Below are positions 49,953-58,617 of a DNA stretch of 64,000 nt, one piece after another. Every line of letters begins with the position of its first letter. Within the stretch, counting starts at the first letter, position 1. The stretch is from an uncultured Collinsella sp. (GTDB taxonomy: Bacteria > Actinomycetota > Coriobacteriia > Coriobacteriales > Coriobacteriaceae). The notes under the pieces were generated by a model that had not been told where the DNA came from, ran no database searches, and worked only from the letters and a program-made list of their open reading frames with translations. The stretch spans positions 28,434-92,433 of the forward strand of contig CAUGJE010000008.1 of the NCBI GenBank assembly GCA_959599915.1, given 5' to 3'. Position numbers and translations under genes: made by a program.

Positions 49953-50528
49953 GGGGAGGTCGGGGAACCAGGTTGGCTTAGGTTGGTTAGGGACGCGCTC
50001 GGCTAGGACTAGCTCCATCCAACACATGTCGTACCAGCGGCCGAACTTTTGGGCGCAGCGGCCAAAGGCGCCCACCAGGCGGTAGCCCATATGGGCATGG
50101 AAATCCTGACTGTTGTGCGTCAGATACTCGTCGTCCTTGTCGTGCGGCACGGCAATGAGCGCGCACATGTTGGTGATGCCCATCGCGATCAGGCATTGCT
50201 TGAGCGCGTCATGCAGCTTGCGGCCCAGCCCGCCGTGGCGCGCGTCGCGCGCCAGGTAGATCGATGTCTCGACCGACCAGTCGTATGCTTCGCGGCTGTT
50301 GAGCGGACTCACATAGGCATAGCCTACCGGACGCCCGTCCAGCTCCATCACCAAATACGGGTAGCGCTTGAGCGTACGCTCGATGCGCCCGGCGAACTCC
50401 TCAACGCTCGGCACCTCGTATTCGCAGGTAATCGCCGTCTGGCGCACATATGGCTCATAGATGGCAAGCAACGCCGGCGCGTCTTCGGGCGTCGCTAGGC
50501 GAATCGTTGGCTCGGACATCTCGGTCAT
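49938..50528 (-). CDS. GNAT-family N-acetyltransferase (phosphinothricin acetyltransferase-like)
   Basis: 196 residues. TIRLATPEDAPALLAIYEPYV begins the domain, and ARHGGLGRKLHDALKQ is the acetyl-CoA loop. HNSQDFHAHMGYRLVGAFGRCAQKFGRWYDMCWMEL matches PAT/Bar-type N-acetyltransferases. The acceptor is unknown. AAGGG precedes the ATG at 50528 by 4 nt. The last residues and stop (KPTI*) are encoded by a C-family repeat arm, so the C terminus may have been changed by repeat insertion. Confidence 0.88.
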   Translation of the reverse strand: MTEMSEPTIRLATPEDAPALLAIYEPYVRQTAITCEYEVPSVEEFAGRIERTLKRYPYLVMELDGRPVGYAYVSPLNSREAYDWSVETSIYLARDARHGGLGRKLHDALKQCLIAMGITNMCALIAVPHDKDDEYLTHNSQDFHAHMGYRLVGAFGRCAQKFGRWYDMCWMELVLAERVPNQPKPTWFPDLPKPTI

Positions 50529-50602
50529 ACAACCCTTCCCCAAAAGCAAAGGCCACCCTGCGCCAAACCCAGCGCAAGGCGGCCCCTCGTCATTACATCA
50601 AG

Positions 50603-51628
50603 CTACAGGACAGCCGCCAGCGCGTCGATGTCCTCCTGCGTCGTGGCCCAGCTGGTGCAAAAGCGCACCACCGTGTGGGTCTCGTCGTACTTTTCCCAGT
50701 ACTCGATCGAGGCATGCTCGCGAATGAGGGCCATGTCCTCGTTGGGCAGAATCACAAACTGCTGGTTTGTGGGCGTCTCCAAAAAGAACTGGTAACCGCG
50801 CTCGTGCAGCACGCGACGCAGCGCCTGAGCGGTCTCAATCGCCTGGCGACCAATCTCAAAATACAGGCCATCGGTAAAAAGAGCCTCGAACTGCACACCC
50901 GTCAGACGGCCCTTGGCAAGCAGTGCGCCATGCTGCTTAATGCGCGGAATGGGATGTGCCGGGGCGTGCATGCCGCAAAACACCACGGCCTCGCCGCAAA
51001 GCGCGCCGCACTTGGTGCCGCCAATGTAGAACACGTCACACAGCTGCGCCAGCTCGGGCAGGGTAATGTCGCACTCATCGGCCGCCAGCGCATAGGCCAG
51101 GCGGGCGCCATCCACAAACAGCGGAATCTCGCGCTTCTGGCACACCGCATGAATCGCCGCGAGCTCGGCCTTGGAGTACAGCGTGCCGTACTCGGTCGAT
51201 AGGCTCACGTACACGGCACCCGGAAACACCGTATGTTCGTAGCTCTCGTTTTCGTAGAACACCTGGATATAGTTCTCGAGGTCCTCGGCGTGCATCTTGC
51301 CCTCGTAGCCGGGGATGGTGAGCACCTTGTGGCCGCCAAACTCGATGGCACCCGCCTCGTGACAGGCGACGTGGCCAGTCTCGGCAGCAACGACGCCCTC
51401 GTAGGGCGCGAGCAGCATGTCGATCACCGTCGCGTTGGCCTGCGTGCCGCCTACCAGGAAAAATACGTCGGCATCGGGCGCCTGGCAGGCCTCACGGATA
51501 AGCTGCTTGGCACGCTCGGTGTGTGCATCGGTGCCGTAGCCGGGCTGCGGCTCCATATTAGTGTCGACGAGCGCCTGCAGCACTGCCGGATGTGCGCCGT
51601 GGGAATAGTCATTGTTAAACGCGAGCAT
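50603..51628 (-). CDS. ltaE: Low-specificity L-threonine aldolase
   Basis: 341 residues. It splits threonine and allo-threonine into glycine and acetaldehyde with PLP. The PLP Lys206 is in FYIGGTKCGAL, Asp173 in LFVDGARLAYAL holds the ring nitrogen, and HVACHEAGAIEF is the usual PLP-site segment. GAGAGGA is upstream of the ATG. Homologs may act on other beta-hydroxy amino acids. It is a single gene. Confidence 0.93.
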   Translation of the reverse strand: MLAFNNDYSHGAHPAVLQALVDTNMEPQPGYGTDAHTERAKQLIREACQAPDADVFFLVGGTQANATVIDMLLAPYEGVVAAETGHVACHEAGAIEFGGHKVLTIPGYEGKMHAEDLENYIQVFYENESYEHTVFPGAVYVSLSTEYGTLYSKAELAAIHAVCQKREIPLFVDGARLAYALAADECDITLPELAQLCDVFYIGGTKCGALCGEAVVFCGMHAPAHPIPRIKQHGALLAKGRLTGVQFEALFTDGLYFEIGRQAIETAQALRRVLHERGYQFFLETPTNQQFVILPNEDMALIREHASIEYWEKYDETHTVVRFCTSWATTQEDIDALAAVL

Positions 51629-51673
51629 GGTAATCCTCTCTAGCCGGGCACGAGCCCGATGATTCAGATGGGG

Positions 51674-52537
51674 CTATTGTACGCCGCTCGGATAAGCAAT
51701 GCGCGCTGCAAGGCACTCGAGCGCCAGCACCAGGGCAAAGCCGCAGCTCACGTCACTCAAAAAGTGCGCACCGATCACGATACGACCAAAGGCGACGAAC
51801 GCCGCAACCACAGCGGCGACCCAAAAGACCACGCGGCGGCGCGACGGCTTTTCCTTAAAGGCCGCCGCGGGAAGCCCGGCGAGCATAAGGCCGATCGCCG
51901 CGTGTGCCGTATGTCCGCTCGCAAACGACTTAAAGCCGTCCTTGATCACGCCGGCGGCGATATAGGCCCACTTGTCGGGGTTGCCGATCACCCACCACGG
52001 CTGAAAATCGAGTCCCTGCGTCACCTCGATCACGCGCATGCGCGGACGCGACCACAGCGGCTTGACGATCACGTTGAGGATAATGGCCTGGGCGACCCAC
52101 ACAGCGAGCACCATCAACGCCCAGCGCGTGAGCTCTTTGGGCTCGGTGTCGCGGGTGAGGCGATAGACAACAAGGTTGGCGACGATGACCAGCACAAACG
52201 TCAGTACCAGCTGAACCGCGATGAGTTTGCCGCCAACCTTCAGAGACGAAACGATCTCATAGCCGGCCAGGCCAATGTTGACGAGGATGCCGAGCACGGC
52301 GAGCCATTTACTCCCCCTGGAGTCGGGGCGCACCGCGCGCACAAGCATAACGCCCGCGATACTCGCCGTCAGCTCGAACGGCAGCTCGCCAGCAGCCTCG
52401 ATAAAGCGGCCGTACATGCTGCCGATGTTGAACAGCACGCTCGAGATCTGATAATCGAAAAAGCTGCCCACGCCCAGGCAAAGGCACAGGACAACCGCAA
52501 TGGCAGCGGCGTCTTTCTTGTAGATGTACCCGAACAT
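51674..52537 (-). CDS. PAP2-family membrane phosphatase
   Basis: 287 residues. About six helices. The acid-phosphatase signature is seen as KPLWSRPRMRV, then KSFASGHTAHA and finally GRIVIGAHFLSDV. It differs from the usual PSGH and SR by one residue each. Such enzymes dephosphorylate lipid pyrophosphates or phosphatidate. AAAGGA precedes the ATG at 52537; the open frame before it has no site. Confidence 0.88.
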   Translation of the reverse strand: MFGYIYKKDAAAIAVVLCLCLGVGSFFDYQISSVLFNIGSMYGRFIEAAGELPFELTASIAGVMLVRAVRPDSRGSKWLAVLGILVNIGLAGYEIVSSLKVGGKLIAVQLVLTFVLVIVANLVVYRLTRDTEPKELTRWALMVLAVWVAQAIILNVIVKPLWSRPRMRVIEVTQGLDFQPWWVIGNPDKWAYIAAGVIKDGFKSFASGHTAHAAIGLMLAGLPAAAFKEKPSRRRVVFWVAAVVAAFVAFGRIVIGAHFLSDVSCGFALVLALECLAARIAYPSGVQ

Positions 52538-52619
52538 AGCTTCCTTTCGATGGGGCGAGGTTTTCAACCTGCAACGTGGCGGGGCAAAGATACCTTTGTC
52601 CCGCCACGCCACTTACCTG

Positions 52620-55600
52620 CTATTCGTCGTCGCTGGCGCCCAGCTGCTGCAGCAGCATGAGTGCGGCCGCCACGGGGCCGGCGCCGTCGTTGGCGTCGAG
52701 ACCGCGGCCCAGGCCGCTGCCCGCGCCGGCGCCCGCCTTGTAGGGCACCGACAGCTTGCGGCTCTTGGGGAAGTTCACCGCGCCATAGCGGGTCTTAAGC
52801 TCAAAGGCCACCTTCTTGGGCACGTCGACGCCCAAAAACGTGATGCGACCGCCGCTGAGCGTGACGCTCTCGAGCCCCAGGCGCTCGCCGCGAATGCGGA
52901 TGCGCGCGCGATTGAACAGGTTGAGTCCCGCCAGCGGCAGCTCGCCATGCGCGGCCTCGGTCTCTTCCTGCACCTCATCGATGCTCTCCAGGTCCTCGGC
53001 CGCCGCGAGCTTACGGTACACGAGCACGCGCTGATCCACCGCCGGTAGGTACTCCTCGGACAAGAAGTAATCGGCCGGCAGGTTAATGCCCACGCTCGCC
53101 GCCTCCACGCCGGCATCGTCATCGCCGCGCGCCTCGGCCACTGCCTGGCCCAGCATCTGCGTAAACAGGTCAAAGCCCACGCTCGACAGGTTGCCGTGCT
53201 GCTCGGCGCCCATAAGCGAGCCGGCGCCGCGAATCTCCAGGTCGCGCATGGCGATGCGCATGCCGCTGCCCAGGTCCTGGAACTCGGAAAGTGCGGTCAG
53301 GCGCGCCGTGGCCTCCTCGGTGAGCGGCAGCTCGCCCGGGAACATAAAGTACGCGTAGGCCTGCGTGGCAGAGCGACCCACGCGGCCCTTGAGCTGGTAG
53401 AGCTGCGCCAGGCCCAGACGCTGCGAATCCTCGATGATCAGTGTGTTGGCGCACGCGTTGTCGATGCCGCTCTCCACGATGGTCGTGGCGATGAGCACGT
53501 CGATCTTTTTGGTCGCGAACTCAATCATCACGTCCTCGACCTCGCGCGGGCTCATCTTGCCGTGCGCCACGCCCACGCGCGCCTCGGGTGCGGCCTCGTG
53601 CACGCGCGCCACGGCATCGTCGATGGTCTTGACGCGGTTGGATACGTAGTACACTTGGCCGCCGCGACCCACCTCCAGGCGAATCGCCGCGCTCACCACG
53701 TCGGGGTCGTACTCCCCCACGTGCACGATCACGGGACGGCGCCCGGTCGGCGGCGTGGTGATAAGGCTCATGTCGCGCACGCCGCTCGTCGCCATCTGCA
53801 TGGTTCGCGGAATAGGCGTTGCCGAAAGCGTGAGCACGTCGATCTGCTCGCGCAGGTTCTTGAGCTGCTCCTTGTGCTGCACGCCAAAGCGCTGCTCCTC
53901 GTCGATGATCACCAGGCCCAGGTTCTTGGGGTTCACATCGGCCGAAAGCAGACGGTGCGTACCGATGAGCACATCGATCGTGCCCTCGGCAAACGCCTTG
54001 AGCGCGCGCTTTTGCTGCGCCGGCGTGCGGAAGCGGCTGAGCACCTCGACCTCCAGGCCAAACGGGGCAAAACGCTCAAAGAACGTCTCGTAGTGCTGCT
54101 GGGCCAGAATGGTCGTGGGGCAGAGCACCATGACCTGACGGCCGGAGTCCACACACTTAAACGCCGCACGCAGGGCGACCTCGGTCTTGCCGAAACCCAC
54201 GTCGCCGCACAGCAGGCGGTCCATGGGCTTGGGCGCCTCCATGTCGGCCTTGATGTCGGCGATAGCCTCCAGCTGGTCGCGCGTCTCGTCGTAGGGGAAG
54301 CTCTCCTCCATCTCGATCTGTTCGGGCGTATCGGGCGGACAGGCGATACCGGTAATCGACGAGCGGCGCGTATACAGGTCGACCAGGTCAAACGCCAGCT
54401 TTTTGGCGTTCTTGCGCGCTTTGTTGGTGGCACGCGTCCAGTCGGCGGTGTTGAGCCTGGTCAGGCGCGGCTTGTCGCCGTCGGGGCCAACATAGCGCGT
54501 GATGCGGTCGACCTGCTCCAGCGGCACGTAGAGCTTGTCGCCATCGGCATATTCCAGCAAAAAGTAGTCGCGCTCCTTGCCGCTCACTTCCTGGCGCGCA
54601 ATCTCGCTAAAGAGCGCGATACCATGCGTTGCGTGTACCACGTAGTCGCCCGGCTTAAAGGGGAAGGTGATCTGCGTAATGTCAACCTTGCGGCGGCTGC
54701 GGGCGCGATTGGCGTCCATGCGGGCGTTGAGGTCGGCGATCGAGAACACGGCCAGGTTGGCATCGGGCACCACCACGCCCTGCGGCAGGGCGGCATCGAC
54801 AAAGGTCACGCGTCCGCGCGAGATGGTGGGCACGGCGGCACCGGCGGCAGCCTGGGCGGCACCCGCCTCGAGCGAGCGGGCGTTGAGCGCGTCGGCCTTG
54901 CGCTCGCGAATGGAAGCATGGGCCTCCTGGCGTGCGGCACGGTCGGCGGAATCCGCTGCTGCCACGCGCACGCGGTCGCCGATAGCGCCGGCATTTTCGG
55001 GGGCGGCCGTCAGCGACTCCTCAAAGGTAACGCCCTCGTCGCCAAAGGTGAGCTCCATCGACTCGCGCGCACCGCGGTCGGGGATGGCAAACACGCAGGC
55101 ATAGCGCTTGCCCACGACCTCCTGGATGCGCGTCATAAAACGGTTGTCCGAGCCTGCGATGGCAGGCTGCTCAATCTTGAGCTCGGCCGTCACCGCACCG
55201 CCGGCACGGATGAGGCTCACATAGTTCAGGCGTTGCTGGGAGCCAAAGTCGAGTTGCTGGGCACGCACGTACAGGCCATCCAGACGGTCGACCCCCGCCT
55301 CGCCGGCACGCGCCTCGATATCCTCGTAGGCGCGCAGGCAATCGTCGAACAGCGAGCGCGGCTCGGACAGCACCACGAGCGCCTTGCCGCTCACATGCGA
55401 CAGCGGGCTCACGGTCTGGCCGTACATCACCGGCAAAAAGCGGTCGAGCTCAGGCGTGACGATGCGCGCATCCACCATCTCGAGCAGCGCCGCCAACTTG
55501 CTGTCGTCCTGGCTGGCGCGGTAGAGCGCCACATGCATGTTGTGGACGGCCTCGTCGGTGAGCGCCAACTCGCGGCACGGGAAGATCTCGATGCTGTCCT

Positions 55601-56252
55601 CATTGCCGATGGTCTGCCCCGTGGAGCTCACCATACGACGGATGCGATCGATCTCGTCGCCAAAAAACTCAATGCGTACGGGTGCCTTCTCCTGCGCGGG
55701 GAACACCTCGACGGTATCGCCGTGCACGCGGAACAGGCCGGGCGCGTCGGCGGCCCCGGCATTGGTGTAGCCCATGCCCACCAGGCGCTGCGGAACCTCG
55801 TCAAAGGGAATTTCCTCGCCCACCGCAAAGGTGGTGGACTCCCAGTAGCGGCTCTCGACCGGCGGCACACAGCGCAGCAACGCACGGGCCGAGGCAACCA
55901 TGATGCAGTTGTCCCCGCGCACGATGCGCCCCAGAGCCTCGCAGCGCTGCGCCACCACGGCGTCGTCGGGCGCCTGTTCGCGCCACGGATAGTCCTTGCG
56001 CTCGGGAAAGCGGCACACGTGTGCCAGGCCCACGTAGGCGGCAAGGCTACGCGCGGCGCGATCAGCCGCATCCTCGCCACTCACGATATAGACCGTCGGG
56101 CGCGGACGACGCGCAAACTGGGCGGCCGCCATAAGCGTGCGGCCCGACTGCGACACAGCCAGCGTCACGTCCTCGCCAGCATCGAGTCCGGCCTCGACGG
56201 TCTGCAGCGCCTCGGCAGTGTAGAGCTGCGCGGCTATACGGTGAATGAGCAT
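52620..56252 (-). CDS. mfd: Transcription-repair coupling factor Mfd
   Basis: 1210 residues, normal length. It removes stalled RNA polymerase and recruits UvrA. The N-terminal UvrB-like part (about 1-330) contains VSQSGRTLMAAAQFA and KDYPWREQAP. The RNA-polymerase-interacting CarD-like domain (ITFPFKPGDYVVHATHGIALF) is near 505-570. The translocase has Walker A LLCGDVGFGKTEVALRAAFK, DEEQ in LVIIDEEQRFGV and motif VI SRLGLAQLYQLKGRVGR-like sequence; the C-terminal TRCF domain follows. GGAGG is 7 nt before the ATG. A terminator hairpin lies just upstream in its leader. Confidence 0.97.
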   Translation of the reverse strand: MLIHRIAAQLYTAEALQTVEAGLDAGEDVTLAVSQSGRTLMAAAQFARRPRPTVYIVSGEDAADRAARSLAAYVGLAHVCRFPERKDYPWREQAPDDAVVAQRCEALGRIVRGDNCIMVASARALLRCVPPVESRYWESTTFAVGEEIPFDEVPQRLVGMGYTNAGAADAPGLFRVHGDTVEVFPAQEKAPVRIEFFGDEIDRIRRMVSSTGQTIGNEDSIEIFPCRELALTDEAVHNMHVALYRASQDDSKLAALLEMVDARIVTPELDRFLPVMYGQTVSPLSHVSGKALVVLSEPRSLFDDCLRAYEDIEARAGEAGVDRLDGLYVRAQQLDFGSQQRLNYVSLIRAGGAVTAELKIEQPAIAGSDNRFMTRIQEVVGKRYACVFAIPDRGARESMELTFGDEGVTFEESLTAAPENAGAIGDRVRVAAADSADRAARQEAHASIRERKADALNARSLEAGAAQAAAGAAVPTISRGRVTFVDAALPQGVVVPDANLAVFSIADLNARMDANRARSRRKVDITQITFPFKPGDYVVHATHGIALFSEIARQEVSGKERDYFLLEYADGDKLYVPLEQVDRITRYVGPDGDKPRLTRLNTADWTRATNKARKNAKKLAFDLVDLYTRRSSITGIACPPDTPEQIEMEESFPYDETRDQLEAIADIKADMEAPKPMDRLLCGDVGFGKTEVALRAAFKCVDSGRQVMVLCPTTILAQQHYETFFERFAPFGLEVEVLSRFRTPAQQKRALKAFAEGTIDVLIGTHRLLSADVNPKNLGLVIIDEEQRFGVQHKEQLKNLREQIDVLTLSATPIPRTMQMATSGVRDMSLITTPPTGRRPVIVHVGEYDPDVVSAAIRLEVGRGGQVYYVSNRVKTIDDAVARVHEAAPEARVGVAHGKMSPREVEDVMIEFATKKIDVLIATTIVESGIDNACANTLIIEDSQRLGLAQLYQLKGRVGRSATQAYAYFMFPGELPLTEEATARLTALSEFQDLGSGMRIAMRDLEIRGAGSLMGAEQHGNLSSVGFDLFTQMLGQAVAEARGDDDAGVEAASVGINLPADYFLSEEYLPAVDQRVLVYRKLAAAEDLESIDEVQEETEAAHGELPLAGLNLFNRARIRIRGERLGLESVTLSGGRITFLGVDVPKKVAFELKTRYGAVNFPKSRKLSVPYKAGAGAGSGLGRGLDANDGAGPVAAALMLLQQLGASDDE

Positions 56253-56277
56253 GCTGTTCCTCCGGCATTGCAACGCT

Positions 56278-56305
56278 AAAAGCCCGCCGGGGCAAGCTCG
56301 GCGGG
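56278..56305 (-). terminator. Terminator-like hairpin in the mfd leader
   Basis: CCCGCCGAGC / GCTCGGCGGG-like GC stem followed by TTTT on the reverse strand, 26 bp before the mfd start. No reverse-strand gene lies upstream within 1.3 kb. Confidence 0.6.
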
Positions 56306-56463
56306 TATGCGGCGGATTTCATTGCCTGTCATGGTAGCGCATGAGATGGACACGCCAGCGCACGCCAAACAGCTACCCCAAAACGCGCATGCCTGAACGC
56401 CCTCGGCACAAAACAGCCTGATCGGACAGCACCAATTACCAGCTTCTACCTGTATTACTTTGC
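56306..56463. other. Gap between mfd and the DUF4143 gene, mfd side
   Basis: No gene seen. It must contain the mfd promoter, but no clear -35/-10 pair stands out. Confidence 0.3.
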
Positions 56464-56520
56464 AATTATGGCAATTCCTACTTTACAGTTGTGGTAACTT
56501 CTAGTTAGTAATTATGGTTT
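56464..56520. repeat. Three-fold 23-bp periodic repeat upstream of the DUF4143 gene
   Basis: TTATGG at 56466, TTGTGG at 56489 and TTATGG at 56512 are spaced by exactly 23 bp; the first two are followed by similar AA.T.CTA.TT. This looks like an operator array in an AT-rich patch. Confidence 0.5.
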
Positions 56521-56653
56521 TTTTGCCTTGCCGATGTGGCAAATCCCAAAGACCTGCCACGCAACCCGGCAGATACCGACAAACTCGGTACGAGACTTTC
56601 GAACCAAAAGCATGCCTACGAGCATGCGATGCTAGACACGAAGGGCGTTAAAA

Positions 56654-57811
56654 ATGATTGAGCGAACCATGGCCCAGAAGCTACGCGACATGTCAGAATG
56701 GTTTCCCGTCGTCTCGCTTACGGGGCCACGCCAAAGCGGCAAGTCAACTCTCATCAAGGCCGTTTTTCCTGAATATGAATATCTCAACCTCGAGAACCCG
56801 GAAGTCCGTCGCGCCGCACTCGATGACCCCGTCGGCTTTATCAGCAGGCGCCCCGATCATCTGATCATCGACGAGGCCCAATATGCACCGGAGCTGTTCA
56901 GCATGATTCAGGTCGCCTCCGACGAACGCGGAAAGACCGGCCAGTATGTATTGTCCGGCTCGCAAAACTTTTTGCTCATGCACAACATCCAGCAATCGCT
57001 TGCCGGGCGCGTCGGCATGCTCAAGCTCTTACCTCTCTCCTACCAGGAGCTCAGCGATACGCAAATCTCGCTTGACACCTACCTGATTCGCGGGGGATAC
57101 CCGCGCATATATGATGCGGGCATCCCCATCGACATGTTCTACCAAAATTACCTTATGACCTATGTGGAACGCGACGCGGGCGGCCTTCTCGACGTGCGCA
57201 ACCTGAGCTCCTTTAGAAAAATGATCGGGCTGTGCGCGGCTTGCGTGGGAGGACTGCTCAACCTATCAAGACTCGCCGCTGATGTGGGAGTCGCCACGGC
57301 GACGATCGGCTCGTGGCTTTCGATCCTGCAGTCAAGCTATTTGGTGTTCCTACTTCAGCCATATGCTGGAAACATGCGCAAGCGGCTTACCAAAGCGCCA
57401 AAACTGTACTTCTACGACACGGGGCTACTTTGCCATCTGCTTGGAATTCACGACGAGCGCAGCCTCATGAACCACCCCCTAAGCGGGGAAATATTCGAAA
57501 ACCTCGTTGTCTCAGAACGCCAGAAGGCATATCTCAACAGAGGCATCGAGCCCACGCTTGTCTTTTATCGCGACGACAGCAAACGAGAGATCGACCTTAT
57601 CGATCTAACAGAGCCGGCTCGCCCACAGGCATTCGAAATCAAATCGGGCGCTACCTATCGCGACACATTTGCTCGATACCTACGCTCTGTTGGTTCCGAA
57701 CTTGGCATTCCCGCAAAGGACCGAGCCGTCGTATATCACGGCTCCGAGCGCTACGATACCGAGGGCGCATCGGTTGTGCCGGCAGAAGAGTTCTTGCTTC
57801 GGGAGTCGTAG
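56654..57811 (+). CDS. AAA ATPase with C-terminal DUF4143
   Basis: 385 residues. Walker A GPRQSGKST is at 25-33, Walker B HLIIDEAQYAP at about 73-83, and the arginine/sensor block SGSQNFLLM near 104. The DUF4143 domain covers about 205-385 with KLYFYDTGLLCHLLG and FEIKSGATYRDTFARYL, the latter like a nuclease-fold ExK. These proteins are common in gut bacteria and their role is unknown; some are proposed to act in defence or DNA transactions. An AT-rich regulatory patch lies upstream. Confidence 0.9.
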   Translation: MIERTMAQKLRDMSEWFPVVSLTGPRQSGKSTLIKAVFPEYEYLNLENPEVRRAALDDPVGFISRRPDHLIIDEAQYAPELFSMIQVASDERGKTGQYVLSGSQNFLLMHNIQQSLAGRVGMLKLLPLSYQELSDTQISLDTYLIRGGYPRIYDAGIPIDMFYQNYLMTYVERDAGGLLDVRNLSSFRKMIGLCAACVGGLLNLSRLAADVGVATATIGSWLSILQSSYLVFLLQPYAGNMRKRLTKAPKLYFYDTGLLCHLLGIHDERSLMNHPLSGEIFENLVVSERQKAYLNRGIEPTLVFYRDDSKREIDLIDLTEPARPQAFEIKSGATYRDTFARYLRSVGSELGIPAKDRAVVYHGSERYDTEGASVVPAEEFLLRES

Positions 57812-57891
57812 CGAGCGCCGCGGGCACCGGCCGCGCCTCGATTTGTGCCGCCCGGAGATACGCAAAAGTGGTGACGCCCCACCCTTGTAAC

Positions 57892-58554
57892 CTAGCCCAC
57901 CCGTACGCTGGGACACAAATCCGCCAGCGGACACTCGTCGCACTTGGGCTTACGGGCATCGCAAATCTCGCGACCGAAGGTGATCCACTGGTGATTGACC
58001 GACTCCCAATACTCATGCGGCAAAATCTTGAGCAGATCTTGCTCGGTCTTGAGCGGCTCCTTGGCATGCGTCTTGGGGCTCAGCATCAGGCGGTGCGCGA
58101 TGCGGTTGACGTGCGTATCCACCGCGATGCCTTCCACGATGCCAAACCCAACGTTGAGTACGATGTTCGCCGTCTTGCGCCCCACGCCCGGCAGCTTTAC
58201 AAGCTCCTTCATGTCGGCCGGCACCTCGCCGCCGTAGTCGGCAACAATCATCTGCGCGGCCTCCACAGCATGCTTGGCCTTACTCTTATAAAAGCCGAGT
58301 GACTTAATGGTGTCCGCCACGTCGGTCACACTTGCCCCCGCCATGGCCTCGGGCGTGGGCCACTGGGCAAACAGCTGGGGCGTCACCTTGTTGACCTGCG
58401 CGTCGGTCGTCTGAGCCGAGAGCAGTACCGCGATGAGCAGCCTAAAGGGATTCTCGTGGTCCAAGAAACACTCGACCGGTCCATAGCGGCGGTTGAGGCG
58501 CTCGCACACCTCAACGGCGCGTTCGCGTTTGGCGGCATTGGTCTCGCGTGGCAT
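57892..58554 (-). CDS. nth: Endonuclease III
   Basis: 220 residues. A DNA glycosylase/AP lyase for oxidised pyrimidines. The helix-hairpin-helix LPGVGRKTANIVLNVGF includes catalytic Lys127, and Asp146 is in VDTHVNR. The 4Fe-4S ligands are Cys198, Cys205, Cys208 and Cys214 (C-x6-C-x2-C-x5-C). GAGGAG is 5 nt before the ATG. It lies 63 bp after the ABC exporter gene and convergent with the DUF4143 gene. Confidence 0.97.
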   Translation of the reverse strand: MPRETNAAKRERAVEVCERLNRRYGPVECFLDHENPFRLLIAVLLSAQTTDAQVNKVTPQLFAQWPTPEAMAGASVTDVADTIKSLGFYKSKAKHAVEAAQMIVADYGGEVPADMKELVKLPGVGRKTANIVLNVGFGIVEGIAVDTHVNRIAHRLMLSPKTHAKEPLKTEQDLLKILPHEYWESVNHQWITFGREICDARKPKCDECPLADLCPSVRVG

Positions 58555-58617
58555 AACGACTCCTCGGCTCAGCGGCACAACAAAACTACGGGCACGATTG
58601 TCCCACGTATGGAGTCG

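Noticed and set aside
53196..56279. 1027-residue + strand open frame
   Set aside because: Antisense shadow of mfd; composition is His/Arg/Gly-rich without motifs.
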